DNA of 10,036 bases from an uncultured Porphyromonas sp. (GCA_900554935.1 USJF01000040.1:1-10036); one strand, 5' to 3'; positions 1-7,286 are shown, counted from the stretch's first letter. The notes: generated from the letters alone by a model not told the origin. A program made the numbers and translations.

Positions 1-821
1 TACTGTATACGGATTTCCATCCGCGCGAAGGTAAACGTTCCGGTGCCTGGATGACAGAATTCAAAGGACAATGGATAGAAGATACCGGTGAAAACAGCCG
101 TCCACATGTATCGGTAGTCATGAATTTCACCAAACCGACAGAAAGCAAGCCGGCACTGCTGACTTATGACGAGGTGGAAACCTTCCTCCACGAATTCGGG
201 CATGCCTTGCATGGGATGTTTGCCAACTCAACTTATCAGAGCTTGAGCGGAACGAATGTATACTGGGACTTTGTAGAGCTCCCGTCCCAAATCATGGAGA
301 ACTTCGGGATTGAAAAAGAATTCCTGCATACCTTTGCCAATCATTATCAGACCGGAGAACCGTTGCCTGACGAATTGATCAGCCGGCTGGTAGATGCATC
401 AAACTTCAATGTTGCGTATGCTTGTCTACGACAAATAAGTTTCGGTTTACTTGATATGGCATGGTATACGCACAACACTCCTTTTGAAGGAGACGTGAAA
501 GCTTATGAACAAGAAGCCTGGAAGGATGCGCAAATATTGCCGGTAGTACAAGAAGCTTGTATGAGTACGCAATTCTCCCACATCTTTGCCGGTGGATATG
601 CCGCCGGATACTATAGCTACAAATGGGCGGAAGTATTGGATGCCGACGCATTTTCATTATTCAAGCAAAAAGGGATATTCAATCAGGAAGTGGCAGACTC
701 ATTCCGCAATAATATTCTGTCGAAAGGAGGAACGGAACATCCGATGATACTTTATAAACGTTTCCGCGGACAGGAACCGAGCATTGATGCTTTGCTAATC
801 AGAAATGGGATAAAGAAATAA
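1..821 (+). CDS. dcp: M3-family metallopeptidase, Dcp-like (peptidyl-dipeptidase), C-terminal part
   Basis: Zinc oligopeptidase that should remove dipeptides from peptide C-termini, in the cytoplasm or periplasm. The reading frame is open from base 3 to the stop at 819-821, and the residues before the first ATG (51) still fit the family, so the start lies outside the window and 51 is not the real start. The zinc motif HEFGH is encoded at 189-203. The third ligand is the Glu of DFVELPSQ, 25 residues after the second His, as M3 enzymes require. The later GGYAAGYYSY segment carries the conserved Gly/Tyr residues of the substrate-binding side, and the C-terminal FRGQEP...LLIRNG matches the end of Dcp/OpdA proteins. 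About 270 residues of a protein usually near 680-700 are present. Family call is strong; Dcp rather than OpdA rests on the LSGTN..DFVE.PSQ stretch. Codon style differs from the genes beyond base 1035. Confidence 0.93.
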   Translation, partial: LYTDFHPREGKRSGAWMTEFKGQWIEDTGENSRPHVSVVMNFTKPTESKPALLTYDEVETFLHEFGHALHGMFANSTYQSLSGTNVYWDFVELPSQIMENFGIEKEFLHTFANHYQTGEPLPDELISRLVDASNFNVAYACLRQISFGLLDMAWYTHNTPFEGDVKAYEQEAWKDAQILPVVQEACMSTQFSHIFAGGYAAGYYSYKWAEVLDADAFSLFKQKGIFNQEVADSFRNNILSKGGTEHPMILYKRFRGQEPSIDALLIRNGIKK

Positions 822-845
822 GTATTAAGTTATTAGATATTAAAT

Positions 846-1100
846 ATGAAGAGAAGTATATTTCAAATAGTAGGATTGCTTTTATTGCTTCCTTTATTTT
901 CAGGATGTAATGATTCGGACGATGTAGCTGCTATCTTTACAGGAAAAACCTGGAAACTAAATTATATCACAGTAGATGGAGGTCATGAGATGTTTGGCTT
1001 TTGGGAGAATGAAGAACAAGAGAAAGCATCCGCTCTTGGGCTCTATCACTACGATGGCACCTCGCTTGCCTCGGAGAAGCTTCTCTCCGTAGGCTTGTAG
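846..1100 (+). CDS. Small lipoprotein, truncated at a sequence junction
   Basis: The ATG at 846 lies 24 bases after the M3 peptidase stop, so the two may be co-transcribed. Residues 1-21 form a lipoprotein signal peptide: a basic start (MKR), a Leu-rich core and a lipobox ending LFSGC. The mature protein begins CNDSDD, an acidic stretch just after the acylated Cys that resembles the surface-export signal of Bacteroidota lipoproteins. The following TGKTWKLNYITVDGG resembles small Bacteroides lipoproteins; I think of the DUF4847 type but cannot confirm it. Only about the first 60 codons look genuine. From about base 1030 the frame runs antisense through a PBP2 gene, so the final 24 or so residues (ALGLYHYDG onward) are accidental and the stop at 1098-1100 is not natural. 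Function unknown. Confidence 0.7.
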   Translation: MKRSIFQIVGLLLLLPLFSGCNDSDDVAAIFTGKTWKLNYITVDGGHEMFGFWENEEQEKASALGLYHYDGTSLASEKLLSVGL

Positions 1101-1847
1101 CTCCATATCTATGGAGAGGGTGATATCGTGGCCTGAGGTGAGCGCTTCATTGAGCTCGCTATTATCTCGCTTGCCTTTGACTCTACCGTGTGCATCGCGG
1201 ATATATACTTCTTTGCCTTTCTCTCCTCTTAGAAAGCGCTCGTAGCTCAGCTCGATACCGCTTTTGCCAATATATTCGCCTGGCCGATAGTAGGGATCGC
1301 GCTCTATATCCTTGGGACTTACTTCGCCCATATAGCCAAGCATGAGGCCGGCAACAGCGTACTTGTAGTCGCGCACGGTGCGATGTACTACGTAAAAGCC
1401 GGGAAACTTATAGAGTTTCTCCTCTAGTAGGCCGGCTTCTTCTTCGGTTATCTGTGGAAGTAGTAGCTGTGGAGTGTAGGGGGAGTAGCCTCTATTCTTC
1501 TTGCGATTTCGGAGGTCGGCGAAGCGTTGGCGCAGCTCAGTGGGCTGGAGATTGAGTATTTTGCAAAACTCTAGGGTGTCGAAGGACTCGATCTCTCGGG
1601 AGATGATATGTATGTCGGCAGCGGAGTTGTTGAAGACTACTAGGTTGCCCCGACAGTCGTAGATCATCCCTCGAGATGGGTATAGTGTTTTCTTGAGAAA
1701 GGCGATGTCTTCTGCTGCGATTCGGTACTCGGGTGAGAGTACTTGTAGATCGAAAAGCCGAGTTAGGTAGAGGATCACCACTACTAAGATGGCAGCACCG
1801 ACGGCGTAGCTCCGGTGTGCATATTTATTTTTGTGGCGATCTTTCAT
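957..1847 (-). CDS. mrdA: Penicillin-binding protein 2 (elongasome transpeptidase), N-terminal part only
   Basis: PBP2 cross-links peptidoglycan for side-wall growth together with RodA and MreBCD. Residues 1-12 are basic and cytoplasmic, about 14-33 form the membrane anchor (YAVGAAILVVVILYLTRLF), and then comes the PBP dimer domain with PSRGMIYDCRGNL (58-70), GYMGEVSPKDIERD (171-184) and GEYIGKSGIELSYE (190-203). The linker DITLSIDMELQ (241-251) and GAIVVIEPKSG (263-273) lead into the transpeptidase domain. Only these 273 residues are genuine. The last 23 codons (957-1028) belong to antisense lipoprotein DNA. The whole catalytic domain with its SxxK, SxN and KTG motifs is missing, as is the rodA gene expected next. 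The protein should be about 600 residues or more. The start overlaps the mreD stop by 4 bases (ATGA, 1844-1847), which suggests coupled translation. As shown, the product could not work as a transpeptidase. Confidence 0.9.
   Translation of the reverse strand: MKDRHKNKYAHRSYAVGAAILVVVILYLTRLFDLQVLSPEYRIAAEDIAFLKKTLYPSRGMIYDCRGNLVVFNNSAADIHIISREIESFDTLEFCKILNLQPTELRQRFADLRNRKKNRGYSPYTPQLLLPQITEEEAGLLEEKLYKFPGFYVVHRTVRDYKYAVAGLMLGYMGEVSPKDIERDPYYRPGEYIGKSGIELSYERFLRGEKGKEVYIRDAHGRVKGKRDNSELNEALTSGHDITLSIDMELQAYGEKLLRGKRGAIVVIEPKSGCFLLFFILPKAKHLMTSIYCDII
1023..1035. other. Junction between two unrelated sequences
   Basis: Genuine lipoprotein coding sequence reads in from the left and genuine PBP2 coding sequence reads in from the right on the other strand. 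Both fail within about a dozen bases of each other. PBP2 similarity ends at Gly273 (bases 1029-1031), with nonsense residues after it. The lipoprotein loses sense at about codon 60. Base composition and codon style change here. There is no insertion sequence, tRNA, inverted repeat or target duplication. This is best explained as a chimeric assembly or cloning join, less likely as a real deletion or rearrangement. Confidence 0.75.
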
Positions 1848-2368
1848 GCCGGATGATTGCGCTTGGAAAAGGCTTCGAAGATGGCAAAAACGATGCAGGT
1901 GATTAGTATGGAGCCAAGAATATGGGGCACCATCTGCAGAAATAGGGTGCTGGAGAAGGCCTCGAGTAGAAGTAGTGTGGTGATGTGGATGGCGGTGGTC
2001 AATAGGATGAATAGTAGGTACTTGCTACGCTTCATCGTATAGATGGAGGGACGAATGGGGGCGGAGAGGTCTTCTATAGCTTGGTGCTCGGTAAGGGCAA
2101 AGAGTAGTGGATTGCGGAGGTAACCTACTAAGGTGGCTGATGCCATATTAAGCCCCGGTGTGTTCATGGCTGTATCCATCAACACTCCTACCAGCGTGCC
2201 GAGCAGAGTGGTGAGCCATCTCGGCGCTTGGTAGGGAAGGAATATCAATGGGTATAGGTAGACTATAGGAATGAGGTACCCAAAGAGACGGATATTATTC
2301 ATCACTACTACCTGCAAGAGTAGTAGGATAAGGCTCTGAATCGTATATCTAAAGTAGTACTTATTCAT
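1844..2368 (-). CDS. mreD: Rod shape-determining membrane protein MreD
   Basis: Inner-membrane member of the MreBCD complex that places the side-wall synthesis machinery in elongating cells. The 174 residues are almost all hydrophobic, with about five or six membrane segments visible (near 10-26, 31-46, 52-68, perhaps 80-93, 115-138 and 144-167) and a basic C-terminus (SKRNHPA). Length and hydropathy fit MreD. The family has little motif conservation, so the call rests mainly on position between mreC and mrdA. The start overlaps the mreC stop by 4 bases (2365-2368) and its own stop overlaps the mrdA start by 4 bases, so mreC, mreD and mrdA are probably translationally coupled in one transcript. 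Confidence 0.88.
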   Translation of the reverse strand: MNKYYFRYTIQSLILLLLQVVVMNNIRLFGYLIPIVYLYPLIFLPYQAPRWLTTLLGTLVGVLMDTAMNTPGLNMASATLVGYLRNPLLFALTEHQAIEDLSAPIRPSIYTMKRSKYLLFILLTTAIHITTLLLLEAFSSTLFLQMVPHILGSILITCIVFAIFEAFSKRNHPA

Positions 2369-3225
2369 CGCTCGTCTCTATCGGTTGCTTCTATCTCCAT
2401 TCGCTCTTCTCGCTCGTAGTTTTGGAGCACGTAGACGTACTTCAGAGTGCCAAAGGAGACCCCAAGCTTTACTTTCAAAGCACGGAAGTTGTCATTAGGT
2501 GACTCCCCTTCTCCCTCCACGGTGCCTATGAATAGCCCTTCTGGAAATAGTGCGGAGTAGCCACTCGTCACTACACTATCTCCTATGCTATAGGGTGCGT
2601 GTTTCGGGAGGTTGGTGAGCAATGTATGCTCTAAGTCCTTACCATCCCATGAGAGGGTGCCTACGTACTCACTTCTAGGCGAAGGTTTGCAGTTGAGCTT
2701 AAAATCGCTATTAACTAGAGGTATGACCTTGGCATAGTGGCGCCCTGTAGTTGCTACCACCCCTACGATACCTTCGTTGGAGAGTACCCCCATATCGTTT
2801 TGGATCGCTTCTGAGCTTCCCATATCGATCGTTAGGTAGTTCTTCCCACCAAAGAGGGTAGTCCCCACCACTTGAGCTACTTTGTAGAGGTAAGGAAATG
2901 GGCGAATGACACTATCCGTGGAGAGCCTTTGCCAAGTGAGCGAATCGACCTCCAAGCGTCGTAGCTGATACTTGAGCCTTTGATTCTCCTCCTCAAGTGC
3001 CGCATTCCGACCCATCAGGGCTACATTCGCATCCCTTAGTCCCAGGTACTCATTGCTTTTATTGGCATACTCTGTGACGGTACCAGTGATGATATTAGTG
3101 CTACTTAGAAGTACGCTATTGCGATAAACACTTCCATTGAATAGCAATAGAAGTGCCATCACCTCCAGCACCACAAATAGTAGAGTGTGGGCATTGGAGC
3201 GTAAAAACTCTAAGAGCTTATCCAT
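2365..3225 (-). CDS. mreC: Rod shape-determining protein MreC
   Basis: Periplasmic scaffold anchored in the inner membrane. It links MreB and MreD to the peptidoglycan enzymes PBP2 and RodA. Residues 1-13 are cytoplasmic, about 14-30 form the single membrane segment (TLLFVVLEVMALLLLFN), and about 60-92 form a charged coiled coil (NAALEEENQRLKYQLRRLE). From about 105 onward comes the two-lobed beta domain, with ITIDMGSSEAIQNDMGVLS-type strands, GIVGVVATTGRHYAKVIPL and IGDSVVTSGYSALFPEGLFIG, the last being the most recognisable MreC signature. The total of 286 residues is normal. The start ATG (3225) lies 29 bases after the mreB stop, with no terminator-like hairpin between, which fits one operon. 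Nothing appears broken. Confidence 0.95.
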   Translation of the reverse strand: MDKLLEFLRSNAHTLLFVVLEVMALLLLFNGSVYRNSVLLSSTNIITGTVTEYANKSNEYLGLRDANVALMGRNAALEEENQRLKYQLRRLEVDSLTWQRLSTDSVIRPFPYLYKVAQVVGTTLFGGKNYLTIDMGSSEAIQNDMGVLSNEGIVGVVATTGRHYAKVIPLVNSDFKLNCKPSPRSEYVGTLSWDGKDLEHTLLTNLPKHAPYSIGDSVVTSGYSALFPEGLFIGTVEGEGESPNDNFRALKVKLGVSFGTLKYVYVLQNYEREERMEIEATDRDER

Positions 3226-3254
3226 ACTTGGCTACAAGTGGGCCAACGCCTTGA

Positions 3255-4274
3255 CTACTTAAATAGCTGGCTGTAAGTATTGCTATTTTCGAGTACAATA
3301 TGGGTGCCCTTCGCTACTGCGTAAAGTGGGTCTTCAGCTACGTGGAATGGTATCTGGAACTTGTCTTGTAGTCTCTTGTCGAGCCCTTTGAGCATAGCTC
3401 CACCGCCTGAAAGGTAGACTCCATCTTTGAAGATATCCGCATAAAGCTCAGGCGCAGTGGCATCAAGAGCATTGGAAATAGCCGTCTCGATCTTCTGCAC
3501 AGACTTCTCAAGGCAACCAGCGATCTCGTGGTAGCTCACAGTGATGGTCTTTGGAAGGACACTAGCTAGATCTTGTCCGATCACCGTGTAGTCATCGGGA
3601 CCAGCCTCTAGCTCAGGTAGTGCCGAGCCCACGTTTTTCTTGATCTCCTCTGCCGTTGGTTCACCTATCCGTATCTGGTGCTTCGCCTTCATGTAGTCCA
3701 CGATGTCGTTGGTGAATTCATCACCAGCTACCTTGATCGACTTATTGGAGACAATACCGCCGAGCGAAATTACTGCGATCTCTGTAGTACCTCCACCGAT
3801 GTCTACAATCATATTACCTTTGGGCTCCAGTACATCCAGTCCGATACCAATAGCGGCTGCCATAGGCTCCATAATGAGGTAAACCTCACTGGCGCCTGCC
3901 TTCTCTGCCGCATCGCGCACCGCTCTTAGCTCTACATCTGTACTGCCCGAGGGGACACTTACCACCACCTTCAATGCCGATGGGAATAGGCTTTTCTTGG
4001 TTCTTGCCATCTGGATAAATCCCCTAATCATATGCTCCGTGGCATTGAGGTCGGCCACCACACCGTCGCGAAGAGGTCGTACAGTCAGCAGGTCGTTATT
4101 TTCCTTTCCTACCCTCCTATATGCTTCGCTTCCTACCCACTCGATCTTTTCGGTCTTGCGATTCATCGTGATGTAGCTAGGCTGGTCAATGACAATTTTC
4201 CCCTCCTTGATAATCACCGTATTGGCGGTTCCTAAGTCGATCGCCATACGTTGTGTAAATGAGAATAATCCCAT
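3255..4274 (-). CDS. mreB: Rod shape-determining protein MreB (bacterial actin)
   Basis: Actin-like ATPase that forms membrane-bound filaments and directs side-wall synthesis. It has 339 residues, the usual MreB length. The phosphate-1 motif DLGTANTVI is at 13-21, the phosphate-2 motif IVDIGGGTTEIAVIS in the middle, the adenosine motif LSGGGAMLKG near 288-297, and EPMAAAIG and GDEFTNDIVDYM also match the family. The N-terminal GLFSFTQR may serve as the membrane-binding amphipathic segment. It is the first shape gene after purH. The 61-base gap to purH (4275-4335) holds no clear hairpin or TAnnTTTG promoter, so it is probably read from the purH promoter, although an internal promoter cannot be excluded by eye. 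Confidence 0.98.
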   Translation of the reverse strand: MGLFSFTQRMAIDLGTANTVIIKEGKIVIDQPSYITMNRKTEKIEWVGSEAYRRVGKENNDLLTVRPLRDGVVADLNATEHMIRGFIQMARTKKSLFPSALKVVVSVPSGSTDVELRAVRDAAEKAGASEVYLIMEPMAAAIGIGLDVLEPKGNMIVDIGGGTTEIAVISLGGIVSNKSIKVAGDEFTNDIVDYMKAKHQIRIGEPTAEEIKKNVGSALPELEAGPDDYTVIGQDLASVLPKTITVSYHEIAGCLEKSVQKIETAISNALDATAPELYADIFKDGVYLSGGGAMLKGLDKRLQDKFQIPFHVAEDPLYAVAKGTHIVLENSNTYSQLFK

Positions 4275-4335
4275 ACTAATTTATCGTCTCTTAAATAATT
4301 ATTTCTCTTCTCTATAAAAGTCCATCCCTCCCCGC

Positions 4336-5880
4336 TTAGTGCTTGAAGTGACGTACTCCCGTCATGTACATTGGTAGCTTGTGCTCTCGAGCAAAGGTGA
4401 TACTCTCCTCATCTCTCACCGAGCCGCCAGGCTGAATGATCGCCTTGATGCCAGCTTCATTGGCAAGCTGCACACAATCGGCAAAGGGGAAGAAGGCATC
4501 ACTACTGAGTACTGCGCCCTCAGTGCTAAATCCCATAGCCCTCGCCTTCGCTACCGCTTGGTTTAGGGCATCTACCCTCGAAGTCTGCCCGTAACCAGCT
4601 CCTATCAATTGTCCATTCTTCACAAGTACAATGGCATTGCTCTTGCAGTGCTTTACGATCTTCATCGCAAAAATCAAGTCCTCCACCATCTTGTCGCTAG
4701 CTAGGTACTCACTTGTAGGAGTGAGCTCCTCCGCACTCTCCACCTTTTTGTCCTTGGCCTGTGCTAGCAAGCCACCCACTGCCGAGCGGTAGGTGTATTT
4801 ACTCGAGTCAAAGCCGATACGATCAATGAGTAGCCGGCGATTCTTTTTCTTCTCAAGGATTTCCAGTGCCTCACTGGAGTAATCGGGAGCAATTAGTATC
4901 TCAATGAATAGCTTATCTAGCTCCTCTGCCAACGAACGGTCAACTGGGCGATTCAGCACCACAATCCCGCCAAAGGCCGAAACCGGGTCAGAGGCGAGTG
5001 CCTTGGTGTAGGCGGTGTGGATATCCTTGTCGCTCGCTACGCCGCATGGGGTATTGTGCTTGATAATCGCTGCGGTTGGCTCATCAAAGTCCTCTATCAG
5101 TGCACAAGCTGCCTCTAGGTCCAGTATATTATTGTAGCTCAGTTGCTTGCCGTGAAGGATTTCAAAGCGCTCGGTAAGCGCAGTGCCATAAAACTTCGCC
5201 TCCTGATGTGGGTTCTCCCCATAGCGAAGTGGGTAAGCTACTGGGATGGATAGATCAATGCCCTCCTCTGGAAGCTCGTCCGAGACTTTAGAGCTGGCAA
5301 AATAGTGGTAGATATGATTGTCGTATTCCGAGGGAAGTCCAAAGGCGGCCTTGGCCATTTCCTTCCTCTGCTCCTCCGTGGTCACCCCCTTGCCACTCTG
5401 TAGCATTTCGAGCAGAGCACCATAAAACTTACGTGAAGCTATGATGAGGACATCCTTGTAGTTCTTCGCTGCTGCACGGATCAGGCTCACCCCGCCAATA
5501 TCTATCTTCTCAATGATCTCCTCGTGCGTACCGCCCGAAGCGATCGTCTCATCGAAAGGATAAAGATCTACCACTACAAGGTCAATCTCCAGAATATCGT
5601 ACATATCGCACTGCTTGGCATCGTCTGCATGGTCGCGCCTAGTTAGGATACCACCAAATATACTGGGGTGTAGAGTCTTCACCCTACCTCCTAAGATAGA
5701 AGGGTAAGAGGTCAATTCCTCCACCGCCGTACACTTTAATCCCAATCCAGTGATATATGTTTGAGTACCTCCCGTGGAGATCAGTTCCACACCAAGTGCA
5801 GCTAGCTCCCTCACTATTGGCTCCAGCCCTTCCTTATTAAATACCGAGATGAGTGCCCGTTTTATTCGCCTCTCCGACAT
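4336..5880 (-). CDS. purH: Bifunctional AICAR transformylase / IMP cyclohydrolase
   Basis: Performs the last two steps of purine synthesis in the cytoplasm: formyl transfer from 10-formyl-tetrahydrofolate to AICAR, then ring closure of FAICAR to IMP. The N-terminal cyclohydrolase (MGS-like) domain spans about 1-195, with STGGT (35-39), GGRVKTLHP (64-72) and IDIGGVSLIRAAAKN (127-141). The transformylase domain follows, with RYGENPHQ (220-227), the catalytic Lys-His of KHNTPCG (274-280), SDAFFPFADCV (460-470) and QPGGSVRD (483-490). The frame opens 14 codons earlier at 5922, but I choose the ATG at 5880. MSERRIKRALISVFNKEG is the usual family N-terminus, and a promoter-like TAACTTTG at 5944-5951 would start the RNA so near 5922 that almost no leader would remain. 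The result is 514 residues, a normal length. The gene heads the purH-mreBCD-mrdA cluster seen in other Bacteroidales. Confidence 0.97.
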   Translation of the reverse strand: MSERRIKRALISVFNKEGLEPIVRELAALGVELISTGGTQTYITGLGLKCTAVEELTSYPSILGGRVKTLHPSIFGGILTRRDHADDAKQCDMYDILEIDLVVVDLYPFDETIASGGTHEEIIEKIDIGGVSLIRAAAKNYKDVLIIASRKFYGALLEMLQSGKGVTTEEQRKEMAKAAFGLPSEYDNHIYHYFASSKVSDELPEEGIDLSIPVAYPLRYGENPHQEAKFYGTALTERFEILHGKQLSYNNILDLEAACALIEDFDEPTAAIIKHNTPCGVASDKDIHTAYTKALASDPVSAFGGIVVLNRPVDRSLAEELDKLFIEILIAPDYSSEALEILEKKKNRRLLIDRIGFDSSKYTYRSAVGGLLAQAKDKKVESAEELTPTSEYLASDKMVEDLIFAMKIVKHCKSNAIVLVKNGQLIGAGYGQTSRVDALNQAVAKARAMGFSTEGAVLSSDAFFPFADCVQLANEAGIKAIIQPGGSVRDEESITFAREHKLPMYMTGVRHFKH

Positions 5881-5943
5881 AGTTTTACCTCTATAAAAAT
5901 CGATTCTCAATGCACTCTGCATAGTGCCTGTACAGTTTTACTG

Positions 5944-5951
5944 CAAAGTTA
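5944..5951 (-). promoter_or_regulatory. Possible purH promoter, -7 element TAACTTTG
   Basis: Read on the minus strand this is TAACTTTG, an exact match to the Bacteroidota TAnnTTTG element. It predicts a transcript start near 5937 and a leader of about 57 bases before the purH ATG. No TTTG or TTG lies at the expected upstream distance, so the match is only partial. Confidence 0.5.
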
Positions 5952-6040
5952 AATAAAAATAGTGACACTCAGCCCCATTTGCCCTCATTGATATAGGGGT
6001 TACGCATTAGAAAGGTCTTTCGTAAAACTAATCGATCATC

Positions 6041-6117
6041 GAGTTTGTAACTAATCAATCGAGGAGTTTGTAACTAAGCGATCATTGAGTTTGTAACTCG
6101 CCGATCGCTTAGTCACA
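6041..6117 (+). repeat. 23-base-period repeat array A, three clear copies
   Basis: The 12-base core GAGTTTGTAACT occurs at 6041, 6064 and 6087, exactly 23 bases apart. The core is itself a small palindrome, GAGTT-TGT-AACTC in the third copy. The 11 bases between cores are looser but related (AATCAATCGAG, AAGCGATCATT, CGCCGATCGCT). A worn copy precedes the first, and the array ends with AGTCACA at 6111-6117, which resembles an inverted half core. The array lies in the divergent region between purH and lysO. The period of 23 and the lack of an open frame argue against coding. It is not a CRISPR: the spacers are only 11 bases long and similar to each other. The rest of 5923-6290 shows nothing else convincing. 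Confidence 0.85.
6074..6113. repeat. Perfect 11-base inverted repeat in array A
   Basis: ACTAAGCGATC (6074-6084) is the exact reverse complement of GATCGCTTAGT (6103-6113). The 18-base loop holds the smaller palindrome GAGTT-TGT-AACTC, so the whole could form a two-tier hairpin or cruciform. Confidence 0.75.
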
Positions 6118-6290
6118 GTGCTGAGTCTCTGTAAGTTTATCTGGATGTGGTTTCTCCATCCCATCAGAGATATTGGTGTTCGTCTCATCTTAGTACTTAG
6201 TGGGGAGGGTACAACGTAGCTGTGAAGTTACCTCGGGCCACAATCTAATGTCCATAGCTATCCCTCTGGAAACTCGGTACTTCTAGTCGC

Positions 6291-6320
6291 TTGTGGAAAG
6301 GACAATCTTTGGTAGATTTG
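6291..6320 (+). promoter_or_regulatory. lysO promoter, TTG-N19-TAGATTTG
   Basis: TTG at 6291-6293 and TAGATTTG at 6313-6320 are separated by 19 bases, matching the Bacteroidota consensus TTTG/TTG-N19-21-TAnnTTTG. Transcription would begin near 6327. The GTG at 6293, which would lengthen the first lysO gene by 21 codons, lies inside this promoter and cannot be its start. Confidence 0.65.
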
Positions 6321-6355
6321 TGCGGGAGAAGCTATTGACATTGATGCGTGAGGAG

Positions 6356-6625
6356 ATGTGGAAGTTATTTAGTTGTATTCTGCTGGGAGTGTTGTGTGGT
6401 TGGCTCTTAAGGCGCCGACGTATTAAGGGCGTAAGCAGAGCCTTGATGGTAGTGATCTGCTTGCTACTCTTTGTGCTAGGACTTGAGGTGGCACATTCGC
6501 AAAGTGAGATGGCCAATATACTGGTCGTGGTGGGGATTGCGCTAGCGGTGGCTTTGTGCTCTACGGCAGGTAGTGTACTGATCGTGTGGCTCTTTGGTGG
6601 CTCTAGGAGGGATCGGCAGTCATGA
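6356..6625 (+). CDS. LysO-type lysine exporter, N-terminal half (separate gene)
   Basis: A protein of 89 residues corresponding to the first part of E. coli LysO (YbjE), an inner-membrane L-lysine exporter. Three membrane segments are visible: LFSCILLGVLCGWLL after the start, LMVVICLLLFVLGLEVA in the middle, and ILVVVGIALAVALCSTAGSVLIVWLF at the end. RRRRIK lies between the first two. The frame is open to a GTG at 6293, but that codon lies in a promoter. ATG 6356 puts the start just before membrane segment 1, as in LysO proteins; ATG 6344 is the alternative and would add four residues. The stop overlaps the start of the C-terminal half by 4 bases (ATGA, 6622-6625). In E. coli both halves are one protein; a two-gene form is, as I recall, common in Bacteroidota. 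The two products presumably assemble in the membrane. Confidence 0.82.
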   Translation: MWKLFSCILLGVLCGWLLRRRRIKGVSRALMVVICLLLFVLGLEVAHSQSEMANILVVVGIALAVALCSTAGSVLIVWLFGGSRRDRQS

Positions 6626-7230
6626 AGTCCAATCTTATTCTGCTATGCTCCTTTCTCCTTGGCTTGGCCTTGGGGGGAATTGACCTGCTCCCCGATGCTA
6701 TCGTGGAGTCGGATCTCGGCAATTATCTGCTTTATCTACTTCTATTTTTAGTCGGCCTGAGTGTGGGGAATGACCATGATACCATCCAGGGATTCAGGAA
6801 GCTATCCCCTAGGCTGCTGGCATTGCCATTTCTAACGATCATAGGGAGTCTGTTCGGTGGTGTGGTGGTTGCATTGCTCTTGGGGCAGTCTATCTTTGAG
6901 ATGTTGGCGATATCGCAAGGGCTAGCTTACTACTCTCTTTCTAGTATCCTGATCACCGAGAAACTTGGGATTACCCTTGGTGCTATTGCTCTTTTTGCCA
7001 ATGTCTTCCGCGAGCTCCTGACACTTCTTTCTGCCCCTCTTTTGGCTAAGTGGCTAGGCCCGCTAGCACCCATTGCTGCAGGCGGGGCTACGACTATGGA
7101 TGTATCTTTGCCCGCAATTGTCAGTGCTTCGGGAAAGGAGTACTTGGTGCCAGCCATTTACCACGGCTTTGTCTGCGACTTTAGCGTACCTATCTTCGTG
7201 ACGCTCTTCATTGAGCTGGCGTTGGGATAA
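6622..7230 (+). CDS. lysO: LysO-type lysine exporter, C-terminal half (DUF340)
   Basis: A protein of 202 residues matching the C-terminal two thirds of E. coli LysO/YbjE, which exports L-lysine and toxic analogues such as thialysine. Family signatures are YLLLFLVGLSVGND (about 38-51), QGLAYYSLSSILITE (99-113), an acidic/Asn segment FANVFRELL (125-133), GGATTMDVSLPAI (154-166) and YHGFVCDFSVPIFV (180-193). About six membrane segments are apparent. The start overlaps the N-terminal half by 4 bases, which suggests coupled translation and a two-protein transporter. Substrate assignment is by family only; no lysine-responsive leader was seen. A hairpin just after the stop separates it from the convergent sdaA. 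Confidence 0.88.
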   Translation: MKSNLILLCSFLLGLALGGIDLLPDAIVESDLGNYLLYLLLFLVGLSVGNDHDTIQGFRKLSPRLLALPFLTIIGSLFGGVVVALLLGQSIFEMLAISQGLAYYSLSSILITEKLGITLGAIALFANVFRELLTLLSAPLLAKWLGPLAPIAAGGATTMDVSLPAIVSASGKEYLVPAIYHGFVCDFSVPIFVTLFIELALG

Positions 7231-7234
7231 AGTA

Positions 7235-7263
7235 AAGGCGTACCTGGGATCCAGATACGCCTT
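7235..7263. terminator. Hairpin between convergent lysO and sdaA
   Basis: AAGGCGTA (7235-7242) pairs with TACGCCTT (7256-7263). Inside it CTGG (7244-7247) pairs with CCAG (7251-7254) round a GAT loop. It starts 5 bases after the lysO stop and lies 24 bases from the sdaA stop, so it probably ends transcripts from both sides. The T-rich tail is weak on the plus strand (TATATA) and better on the minus strand. Confidence 0.75.
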
Positions 7264-7286
7264 ATATATAGGTAGATCATCTACGA

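Noticed and set aside
1032-1100. Last 24 or so codons of the lipoprotein frame as a true C-terminus
   Set aside because: They are antisense to well-conserved PBP2 coding sequence.
5881-5922. Upstream ATG (5922) for purH
   Set aside because: It adds 14 residues not found in the family and leaves almost no leader after the predicted transcript start near 5937.
6293-6355. GTG start at 6293 for the first lysO gene
   Set aside because: The codon overlaps the -33 TTG of a good promoter, and the added residues are not membrane-like or family-like.
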